Of a stretch of DNA of 64,000 bases, positions 18,369 through 24,872 are shown in pieces. Position 1 is the first letter of the stretch; each line of letters starts with the position of its first letter. The notes under the pieces are model-generated. The model was not told the DNA's origin and made no database searches. It saw only the letters and a list, made by a program, of their open reading frames with translations. The position numbers and the translations under genes are program-made. Source of the stretch: Enterococcus faecalis_A (GTDB taxonomy: Bacteria; Bacillota; Bacilli; Lactobacillales; Enterococcaceae); NCBI GenBank assembly GCA_051295955.1, contig JBPDWA010000002.1, positions 124,001 to 188,000 on the forward strand. Direction: 5' to 3'.

Positions 18369-18881
18369 TTGTACTTAAACAGGAAAAGATATACACTTTT
18401 GGGATTGCTAGTAGCAATGTCTATAGTATTAAGTTACTTAACATTAGGAACAGGACTGTATAAAATTGGCTTGGGATATATCCCGATGTCATTAATAGGG
18501 TATTACTTTGGTCCATACTGGGGAGCATTAGGCTCCTTAACTTCACATATACTTAAATCCATTTTAAATCCGAATGTTCCATTTTTCCCAGGATATATAA
18601 TTGATGCTTTATTAGTTGGTTATATTTATGGAAGAGCTTTTTTTAATAATAAAATTACATTCAAGCGTGTTCTTATTTCTATGATTATTGCACAATTTAG
18701 TACAGCAGTTTTTTTAGATCCGCTTTGGAATACCATATTATATAAAACACCACTACTGCCTCAATTATTGCTAATGTTAATCAAAAATAGTATTGTAGTT
18801 CCTTTATATAGTTATATTACCTTCATATCCATGAAAAAATGTGCAAAATTGAATTTTTTTTTAAAACAGATAGTTAAATAA
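18369..18881 (+). CDS. ECF transporter S component, FolT (folate) family
   Basis: This is the substrate-binding membrane subunit of an energy-coupling-factor transporter; it would use the shared EcfAAT module encoded elsewhere. The 170-aa protein has about five or six hydrophobic helices. The motifs YYFGPYWGALGSLTSH, FFPGYIIDALLVGYIYG and LDPLWNTILY-KTPLLPQLLLMLIKNSI fit the folate-type S component family. The start is probably TTG 18369, with AAAGGAG eight bases upstream; an in-frame GTG at 18360 overlaps that site. It sits alone beside a decayed IS. Substrate (folates) is inferred from the family. Confidence 0.78.
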   Translation: MYLNRKRYTLLGLLVAMSIVLSYLTLGTGLYKIGLGYIPMSLIGYYFGPYWGALGSLTSHILKSILNPNVPFFPGYIIDALLVGYIYGRAFFNNKITFKRVLISMIIAQFSTAVFLDPLWNTILYKTPLLPQLLLMLIKNSIVVPLYSYITFISMKKCAKLNFFLKQIVK

Positions 18882-19327
18882 ATATAAAAACAGAAACAAG
18901 CTTGCTTTTTTATACTATTCATTTATTACTTTAAAGACAGGAGCTGCTTTTGACTAATTGATTTAGTTTCGAGTGATTACTTTTTTTATTTATGATAGTA
19001 TTTTTTGTAAAAAAACATCGAAAATAAGGGCCTCCTTTGCTCTGTAGTTATCAGCAATAGCATACCTTTTTTTGTATCATGTGTAAATGGATAGGTGTCA
19101 ATAAAGTAAACGGAAAAAAAGAATGAATGGTATTGGTGGTAGAAGTTGGACCTAGAAGGAAGTTATATTAATTACAAAGCAATAGATGTATGAGTACACA
19201 TTTTTCTTCGAGGAAAACTATCGAAACTTGAAAAGTATTGATAGTTGTTTCCTGGTGTGATAAAACAAAGATGGTAAGATTATCATATCTTACTGTCATA
19301 AATCGAGTAAGAAATGGAGCAAAAATT
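18882..19327. other. Non-coding stretch between the S component and the resolvase relic
   Basis: About 445 bp of A/T-rich DNA without a credible gene. One short stem (GTAAGAT / ATCTTAC at about 19273-19292) lies just before the resolvase start and could belong to a recombination site, but I cannot support that further. Confidence 0.5.
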
Positions 19328-19891
19328 GTGATTTTTGGGTATGCCAGAGTAAGTACCTGGAGGCAAGATTTAGAATCTCAAATGAATGCATAAAAAAAAG
19401 CTGGTTGTGAAAAAATCTACATTGAAAAATTCACCGGCACTAAAACTGAACGAAAAGAATTCCAAAAGCTACTTGAAGAATTATCTGAAGGTGACACATT
19501 AGTCGTAACAAAATTAGATCGCTTTGCTCGATCAACTGTTCAAGGATTGGAAACGGTAAAAAACTTGTTTGAGCGTGGTGTGAAAATTTATATCGTAAAT
19601 ATGGGCGTCATAGAAAATACTCCAACTGGACGTTTAACATTTACAATCTTTTCAGCATTTGCCGAATTTGAACGTGACATGATTGTTGAACGTACGCAAG
19701 AAGGTAAAGCCTTGGTCAAACAAAATCCTGATTTTAAAGAAGGACGGCCAAAAAAATTCAGCGAAGCACAGTTGAATCTGGCTATGGAATTATTGAAAAC
19801 TGATACAACAAAAAACGTTTCACGAAAAACAGAAATAAGTGAAGCGTCACTATATAGAGAAAAACGGCGAAGAAAGTACCAAAACTTATAG
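19328..19891 (+). pseudogene. Serine recombinase (resolvase/invertase family) with an in-frame stop
   Basis: From GTG 19328 the frame encodes a near-complete 187-codon serine resolvase: GYARVSTWRQDLESQ (catalytic Ser region), then TAA at 19391-19393, then EKFTGTKTERKEF, LVVTKLDRFARSTV, TGRLTFTIFSAFAEFERDMI and a C-terminal helix-turn-helix (RKTEISEASLYRE). The only visible lesion is the stop after LESQMNA, where most relatives have a sense codon, so inactivation is recent or is bypassed by internal initiation. Confidence 0.85.
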
Positions 19892-19894
19892 CAA

Positions 19895-19934
19895 AAGCTA
19901 TTTCTCATTAAACCACGATAATAAGAAATAGCTT
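19895..19934. other. Hairpin after the resolvase relic
   Basis: AAGCTATTTCT and AGAAATAGCTT form a perfect 11-bp stem around an 18-nt loop, starting four bases after the stop. There is no strong T-run on either strand, so terminator function is uncertain. Confidence 0.5.
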
Positions 19935-20076
19935 GGATATAAAAGATTATTACAAATATATTTCTCAAAAAGTGGTGTTTTAAGTTTATGAATAAGAGTG
20001 AACAGCTTCTGCATAGAAAGTGGCCAGGACACGGAAATAAAATTTATGAATAAATAATTTAAAAAGAAAATTATAT

Positions 20077-20082
20077 TATAAT
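20077..20082 (+). promoter_or_regulatory. -10 element of the holin-like toxin transcript
   Basis: A perfect TATAAT about 95 bp before the toxin start; the -35 is weak. The resulting leader contains a small stem (GGAGGCGACTTCC). Confidence 0.5.
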
Positions 20083-20175
20083 AGCTTACGTAGAAAAGTT
20101 ATGACGGAGGCGACTTCCGAAAGGTGGTGGTGCTTATGGAAATGAGCGCTAAAAGCCAAGAAAGGAGTAAGCCTT

Positions 20176-20316
20176 TTGTCTGCATTAGAAACAATTCAGT
20201 TGATTCTAAGCTTTGGTATGTTTACAATTGCTTTGGTTAAACTGGTTGTGGACTTGCTAAAAAATGATAAAAAAAATAACCGTCGTATCTTTGGCGACAT
20301 AACGGTTATTTTATAA
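20176..20316 (+). CDS. Holin-like type I toxin (Hol_Tox family)
   Basis: A 46-aa peptide (TTG start; SALETIQLILSFGM, then FTIALVKLVVDLLKND) with one transmembrane helix and a basic C-terminal tail. Sequence and size match the putative holin-like toxins of Firmicutes type I toxin-antitoxin loci, in which an antisense RNA represses a membrane-active peptide. AAAGGAG lies eight bases before the TTG. The last codons form a strong stem (AAAATAACCGT / ACGGTTATTTT), a layout typical where toxin mRNA and antisense RNA overlap. On the minus strand TTAACA and TTATAA, 17 bp apart just downstream, could start the antisense RNA. Confidence 0.8.
   Translation: MSALETIQLILSFGMFTIALVKLVVDLLKNDKKNNRRIFGDITVIL
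20273..20312. terminator. Stem-loop in the 3' end of the toxin gene
   Basis: AAAATAACCGT pairs with ACGGTTATTTT (11 bp) across an 18-nt loop, with T/A runs on both strands. It overlaps the coding end, as in convergent type I toxin-antitoxin pairs. Confidence 0.65.
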
Positions 20317-20354
20317 AATAATCTAAGCCACCGTGTTAAACTGTTCTACATAAG

Positions 20355-20383
20355 GAGATATGTTAGCGCATATCTCTTTTTTT
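20355..20383 (+). terminator. Terminator downstream of the toxin gene
   Basis: GAGATATG and CATATCTC enclose TTAGCG and are followed by seven T. Confidence 0.9.
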
Positions 20384-20396
20384 CTTGTACTAATTG

Positions 20397-20480
20397 TACA
20401 GCTTTTTACAACCATTTACACTCCTGTACAACCTTATACAGTTAAGTTGTCGATTTTACAAAAAAACTATACACTTTACA
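20397..20480. repeat. Phased TACA array upstream of the LXG operon
   Basis: TACA occurs at 20397, 20407, 20417, 20427 and 20437, exactly every 10 bp, and again in phase at 20457 and 20477. Most copies are preceded by TT, GT or AT. One helical turn per copy puts all seven on the same DNA face. The array ends 11 bp before the TATAAT at 20491. Confidence 0.8.
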
Positions 20481-20490
20481 TTCCTTTGTG

Positions 20491-20496
20491 TATAAT
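20491..20496 (+). promoter_or_regulatory. -10 of the LXG operon
   Basis: TATAAT lies 39 bp before the first gene. A second TATAAG occurs at 20502. There is no canonical -35 at 17 bp, which would fit activator-dependent initiation from the TACA array. Confidence 0.55.
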
Positions 20497-20534
20497 TTTA
20501 GTATAAGATATTAATAATAAGGAGGTTATTATTC

Positions 20535-20837
20535 TTGGGAGAACAAATTCAATCAAATGAAACAATTGCCGGCAGAATCTCAGAACAAATGAGTCAAGCA
20601 GCTACACACTTAGTATCTGGCCAAGCTCCAACTACATTGGCTGAGAAAACCACGGTTATTGGAAACGAAGCAGCCAAGGCAAGTTTCACGAGTCTAATCA
20701 GTGCAAGTACGCGCTTATCCAACGCTTTAACCCAAGATGGCAATCACATACATAGCGTAGCCAAAGACTTTGCTAAAATTGATCAACAAATTCAACAGGA
20801 AATGAACGCTTTGAATCCATTTGTGGGGAAATTCTAA
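20535..20837 (+). CDS. LXG-associated WXG100-like partner (DUF3130/TIGR04197 type)
   Basis: A 100-aa helical protein that probably pairs with the LXG toxin N-terminus and helps target it to the type VII secretion system. The TTG start follows AAGGAGG nine bases upstream. The low-complexity helical layout and its place as first of three genes before an LXG toxin match the small partner proteins of such loci. It ends one base into the next gene (TAATG overlap). Family naming is by context and length. Confidence 0.72.
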   Translation: MGEQIQSNETIAGRISEQMSQAATHLVSGQAPTTLAEKTTVIGNEAAKASFTSLISASTRLSNALTQDGNHIHSVAKDFAKIDQQIQQEMNALNPFVGKF

Positions 20838-21184
20838 TGGATAAATTAGAAAAGATAAACGTAGAAATAAGGCAAATACAAACTCGTCAAGAGGACCTGA
20901 TTGCCGAAAAAAGAAGCATAGCTGAAGGACAAGACCAGCTGACGAATCTTAGGCATAGAGAGCAACAGTTTTATCAAGAGTTACTTTCAACCAATGATGA
21001 GAGCGCTTCAGTTATTCAAACGTATGAAGATGAGGCAAGTATTCTTGATCAAAAAGCCCAAACGCTTTTAGCTGATAAAGCAGAAGCGTTAAAAAAAGAG
21101 CAGCGAAAGCTGATAGAACAAGAAGAAGTCCTATATGCCAAGCGCAAACGGTTAATAATGGAGGAGCAAGCCCATGAGTCTTGA
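20837..21184 (+). CDS. LXG-associated coiled-coil partner (DUF3958-like)
   Basis: A 115-aa, strongly charged, continuous coiled coil (EKINVEIRQIQTRQEDLI, KKEQRKLIEQEEVL). This is the second small partner gene of LXG operons, thought to form a complex with the toxin N-terminal helices for export. It overlaps the previous gene by one base and the toxin gene by 11 bp, indicating coupled translation. No enzymatic motif. Confidence 0.7.
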   Translation: MDKLEKINVEIRQIQTRQEDLIAEKRSIAEGQDQLTNLRHREQQFYQELLSTNDESASVIQTYEDEASILDQKAQTLLADKAEALKKEQRKLIEQEEVLYAKRKRLIMEEQAHES

Positions 21185-22640
21185 TTTTTATGTTGGAGAA
21201 GTCCAGGCACAAACCAGTGCAGCGACGAAATTGGCCGAAGAGTATCGTCAGTTTTCCGGACAATTAAAAGATAGCGTCAATGCGTTTTTTACTGCTCCTT
21301 TAACCGGAAAAGCCTATGATTCGGCGAAACTGTATTTTAGTACCGTCTATCCGCCCTTGGCCAATGCGTTTATTCTTACGTGTGAGGCGTTTATCGAAGC
21401 CCATAAGAAACTACCGGACGAATTTAAAGCCCAAGTGGCTTCTATTGATGTTATTGAAGACCAACTAAAAGCGCAAATCAGTACCGGCCAAGAGCTGGTT
21501 CAAAGGATTGCCGACCTAATGGAACAGCAGAAAACAGAGAATTTAGGCTTAGAAAAACGCTATCTCAATGCCTGTGACACCGTGCAACGACTCCAGGAAA
21601 AGTTAGCCAACTTGTATGCCTTTAATGCCTATTCAGCAGGTATTTTTTCAGAGTACGAAGCAAACTTAGCTCTTTTAACAGCTGGCTTAGCCGAAGTAGA
21701 AAAAAACACCGCTTGGAACTCGAACAGTGGGGCTTTTGAACTGAGTAAGATCAATCTTAATTGGATTCAGCCAATCAACACAGCCTGGGAGAAACGGCAG
21801 AAAAAGATTGATGAAAAAGTAGCCAAAAACAAACTAGAGAACCAGGAAGTTACTTTTAAATTTGATGCATTTGGCAATGTTATTGGCGTCTATATTGACG
21901 GTGAGTTTGACAGTAAAGCAACTCTGGCTGTGACTGAAGCGATTGCTACAAATAATTGGGAAATTATCAAACAATTAGGCGTGGGGATTGCCGATAGTAT
22001 CTATCAAAATTTCGGATTAGAAGCTATAATGGGAGAACGGACACTTGATCTTGAAGCAGTGGGGACAGTCCCTTATAATGTAGGAAATTTAGCCGGAAAC
22101 CTAGCGTCACTGGTAGGTGCAGGGGCTGAATTTATTGGTGGCGGCATGTGGGCGCTAGGCAGTGGCTTTGCTTCAGCTATTACTGCGCCAATTTCAGGTG
22201 GTGCAAGTTTAGCTCTAGAGCCAGCAGCTGTAGCTGTAACAGCTGGGATATGGACCCATGCCGGTAGCGTTGTAGTCAATGCCTTTACAAATCGTCCGTC
22301 AAGAAAACCATTTAATGAACAAGAAGCACGAGAAGCCGGAAAAAAGTACAAAATGAGTGATGAATATTTTGAAAAACATATAGTCAAGAATCATGGAAGT
22401 AGTGCGACAGAAAAGTATAAATCTAAGTTTAATAATGATGCAGATATTAGAAGTTTAATAGATGAAACACTTAAAGATAAAAGTTCCTCCGTGAAACCTA
22501 ATACAGGAGGCAGAAACGGATATATATTTGAAAAAGAATACGGATATCCTATAGGTAAAGATCAATTTGGAAATCCAGTTAGCAAAGTAAAAGTGGTTAT
22601 AAGTCCTGATGGGTTAGTCATAACTGCCTATCCATACTAA
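21174..22640 (+). CDS. LXG-domain polymorphic toxin, putative RNase C-terminus
   Basis: A 488-aa type VII secretion effector. Residues 1 to about 205 form the helical LXG domain (starts MSLDFYVGEVQAQ). Next come a linker (WIQPINTAWEKRQKKIDEKV), a beta-type FDAFGNVIGVYIDGEFD segment and a glycine/alanine-rich hydrophobic stretch (about 305-375). The C-terminal ~95 residues form the toxin: EYFEKHIVKNHG, then RNGYIFEKEYG and KVVISPDGLVITAYPY. The late His-x(n)-TAYP pattern resembles BECR/RNase A-like toxin domains, an inference. Base composition drops to A/T-rich in the toxin part, as expected of exchanged tips. Immunity genes follow. Confidence 0.85.
   Translation: MSLDFYVGEVQAQTSAATKLAEEYRQFSGQLKDSVNAFFTAPLTGKAYDSAKLYFSTVYPPLANAFILTCEAFIEAHKKLPDEFKAQVASIDVIEDQLKAQISTGQELVQRIADLMEQQKTENLGLEKRYLNACDTVQRLQEKLANLYAFNAYSAGIFSEYEANLALLTAGLAEVEKNTAWNSNSGAFELSKINLNWIQPINTAWEKRQKKIDEKVAKNKLENQEVTFKFDAFGNVIGVYIDGEFDSKATLAVTEAIATNNWEIIKQLGVGIADSIYQNFGLEAIMGERTLDLEAVGTVPYNVGNLAGNLASLVGAGAEFIGGGMWALGSGFASAITAPISGGASLALEPAAVAVTAGIWTHAGSVVVNAFTNRPSRKPFNEQEAREAGKKYKMSDEYFEKHIVKNHGSSATEKYKSKFNNDADIRSLIDETLKDKSSSVKPNTGGRNGYIFEKEYGYPIGKDQFGNPVSKVKVVISPDGLVITAYPY
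21713..21823 (+). repeat. 111-bp linker block duplicated at 23067-23177 (donor copy)
   Basis: This part of the toxin linker recurs downstream with three base differences. It is the homology at which the second toxin cassette was joined. Confidence 0.9.
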
Positions 22641-22663
22641 ATTTAATTAGGAGTTGAAATATT

Positions 22664-22999
22664 ATGGCAGTAGGTTTTTTTTATGGTCAAGCAAGGAATC
22701 AAAGGGAAACAACTGAAGAGAGTGCGTCTTTTCCTCCAGAATTCATACAAATTACAGAAGAAAAAATAAATGAGCTTCACTTTTCTATTCAACCGTTAAC
22801 CGAGATTGATCCATATGGAGATACAGTTATCCCACTTAATAAGTTAGAGCCACTTCTTAAGTGTATTGAAAATTTTTTAGTCTTCAAGCAACAATTTCCA
22901 TGGCTAGATAAGGAAGATATTCAAGATTTAGTAAGGTTGAGAGAATTTTTATTAAAAGCGAAAAAGGAAAAGAAAACAATTGTTGCAATTGGTGATTAA
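22664..22999 (+). CDS. Putative immunity protein to the LXG toxin
   Basis: A 111-aa soluble acidic protein (MAVGFFYGQ start), 23 bp after the toxin stop, with AGGAGTTG before the ATG. Small size, A/T-rich codons and place directly behind the toxin tip argue for a cognate cytoplasmic immunity protein. No family recognised. A truncated paralogue beginning MAIGFFYG lies immediately downstream. Confidence 0.7.
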   Translation: MAVGFFYGQARNQRETTEESASFPPEFIQITEEKINELHFSIQPLTEIDPYGDTVIPLNKLEPLLKCIENFLVFKQQFPWLDKEDIQDLVRLREFLLKAKKEKKTIVAIGD

Positions 23000-23000
23000 T

Positions 23001-23093
23001 ATGGCAATAGGCTTTTTTTATGGGAAAATAGATCATAACACAACAGCTGCTTTAACAGAAGAAGTATTGGAACTCGAACAGTGGAGCTTTTGA
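23001..23093 (+). pseudogene. Truncated paralogous immunity gene
   Basis: Thirty codons starting MAIGFFYGKIDHN, clearly similar to the start of the preceding immunity protein (MAVGFFYGQ). Similarity and open frame break at 23067, where toxin-linker sequence begins; the frame then runs to a chance TGA at 23091. It is a cut gene fragment at a recombination junction. Confidence 0.8.
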
Positions 23094-23850
23094 ACTGAGT
23101 AAGATCAATCTTAATTGGATTCAGCCAATCAACACAGCCTGGGAAGAACGGCAGAAAAAGATTGATGAAAAAGTAGCGAAAATTAATTCAGAAAATGAAG
23201 AGATAGGTTATCAATTTGATGAAGCCGGGAATTTGATTGGTGTTTTTGTAAATGGTAAATTTGATCCGGAACAAACAAGATACGCGCAAGGCTTGATTCA
23301 AAGACGCGATATAGAAAATTTAAGAGGACTTGGCTCTAGGTTTCTCGAGCAGTGGGCAAATAATAATGGGAAAGCCATTTTAAACGAGTTATTTGGTGAG
23401 CGACAAGTGAACTTAGAGTTAGCCGACGCAGGTGGTTATGCAACCGGTGGTGCAAGTGCGGCGGCTATTCCAGCTATAAATGCTGGTGGTCTAGCATTGG
23501 CCGGCCATGGTGCCGGCGTGTTGAAAAGTGCTTGGGAGAGTTTGAGCGATGGGTATTCGGGTAAGAAAAGTCATATGTTCGGAGAAAATGGCACTCAAAC
23601 AACAAGCAAAACAACTTGGAAGAATGGAAAAACGGAAAGAATTGATGATGAAAATCCTAGTCCTGGCAAGCGGCCAGAAGAAATCCATTATCATGAACCA
23701 AATAACAAAAAATGGCGATTTGATATTGATTCAGGTATATTCGTGGATCCTAAAACCAAAATACCTGCACCACCTAAAATAAAGAAAAAATTAAAAGATA
23801 AGAATATTTTAACCGGAATAAGAAAAGGATTGGACGTGCTAGGAGAATGA
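23067..23850 (+). pseudogene. Orphan LXG-toxin cassette without N-terminal domain
   Basis: From 23067 the DNA matches the linker of the complete toxin. The same frame then stays open to 23850 with a different continuation: a FDEAGNLIGVFVNGKFD segment, a glycine/alanine-rich stretch and a new C-terminal domain (ERIDDENPSPGKRPEEIHY, KWRFDIDSGIF, IRKGLDVLGE). There is no LXG domain; the earliest usable start is TTG 23233, without a ribosome binding site. The tip resembles C-terminal toxin domains ending YDxxTGxF...KGLxxLG; I do not name the family. It is probably silent and donates its tip by recombination through the shared linker. Confidence 0.8.
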
Positions 23851-24248
23851 TAGAAGTATTAAATGCAAAGATGCAAATTATTGATAAAAAAGCTAAATTA
23901 TCCATGAATAATACAATTACTTTTTCATTAAAAAATCTTGATAAATTATTTAACATTAAGATTCAGAATATTTTCGATTGTATTTTAATAATGGATGATG
24001 AGGAAATTGATTTGAACGAGAACCAATTTTTTGAAGTTATAAAAATGTATGGTGATAAAACGGGTTATGAAGCTTCAAATAACGAATTAAGAATAATTGA
24101 CTACATCGATAACAAAGAAGTTTCCAAAGAAAATCAATATTTAATCGGAAAGAGTTTTATTATAAACTTGAGTACAAGAATTTCTAAAAGAGTAGCTTTT
24201 TACTTTAGTTTTGATGATGATATTTTAATAATACGATTTCATATATAG
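23847..24248 (+). CDS. Putative immunity protein for the orphan toxin cassette
   Basis: A 133-aa acidic, very A/T-rich soluble protein that overlaps the cassette stop by four bases (ATGA). Overlap with the toxin tip and small size suggest the cognate immunity protein. It has no recognised motif. Keeping it would protect the cell from siblings carrying this tip on a complete LXG toxin. Confidence 0.62.
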   Translation: MIEVLNAKMQIIDKKAKLSMNNTITFSLKNLDKLFNIKIQNIFDCILIMDDEEIDLNENQFFEVIKMYGDKTGYEASNNELRIIDYIDNKEVSKENQYLIGKSFIINLSTRISKRVAFYFSFDDDILIIRFHI

Positions 24249-24452
24249 AGAGAAAAGGATGGCTTATGGATCAATAATGATTTAGAAAAATTTGATGAAG
24301 CGACAGGTTACTTTATTTTTGACTGAAAAGAAGAAAAAAATAAATAGGTAGTGAGAGTTATTTCTGGCGTGAAACGATTCAAGAAGAATGGTAAGTATAT
24401 TGATTTAGCTCCAGATGGTTCAATTATATCTTCTGGAGCAACAAATAAATAG
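24249..24452 (+). pseudogene. Fragments of a third toxin/immunity cassette
   Basis: Two short frames remain: one encoding KDGLWINNDLEKFDEAT-type sequence ending at 24326, and one from 24351 to 24452 encoding VKRFKKNGKYIDLAPDGS and a short tail. The second looks like the last residues of a toxin tip directly before another small gene. Evidence is context plus composition only. Confidence 0.45.
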
Positions 24453-24467
24453 AAAATGAGGGATAAT

Positions 24468-24872
24468 ATGTTAATACATGATTTCATAGTGGTTACGTAT
24501 AAAGAGAAATCAACTTATGATGATATCGAGTTTACAGACTCAATAAAAGTTGACGATTCTATTATTTTATATATGATTGATACATTAAATTGGATTAGAG
24601 CTGACTGGAATAAAGTAAATAATATACAGACTGGTTTTAACTATTATGGTGTTACGTTGTATTATAGTGACTCACTTATGATGTTTAAAACAATTTTGAA
24701 AAGATGGGTTTCAATTTTTCAAATTGCTCCAGAAGAATTTAATTTAGCGAATTCAATGGAGCTGTTTTCTTTCAGGGAGCCAGCCACCTTGCATCTAACC
24801 TTAAAAGGTAAAATTTTCAATAAAATCATGCTAAATAATGTGGTAAGGTTTTTCGATAGATTTCTTCTTTAA
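24468..24872 (+). CDS. Putative third immunity protein, 3' end possibly rearranged
   Basis: A 134-aa protein (MLIHDFIVVTYKEK start; GFNYYGVTLYY; ILKRWVSIFQIAPEEF). The ATG at 24468 follows GAGGGATAAT. It sits behind the tail fragment of a third toxin tip, so an immunity role is inferred. Its last 16 codons run into the 3' end of the convergent ClC gene by 47 bp, which suggests that the right edge of the locus truncated or fused its C-terminus. Confidence 0.55.
   Translation: MLIHDFIVVTYKEKSTYDDIEFTDSIKVDDSIILYMIDTLNWIRADWNKVNNIQTGFNYYGVTLYYSDSLMMFKTILKRWVSIFQIAPEEFNLANSMELFSFREPATLHLTLKGKIFNKIMLNNVVRFFDRFLL

Noticed and set aside
22073..22387. Minus-strand open frames inside the LXG toxin, and other long antisense frames within core genes
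   Set aside because: They lie wholly inside strongly supported genes, lack ribosome binding sites and known motifs, and follow the codon bias of the sense strand.
23001..23093. Functional 30-aa gene
   Set aside because: Its end is created by a junction with toxin-linker DNA; it is the stump of a longer immunity gene.
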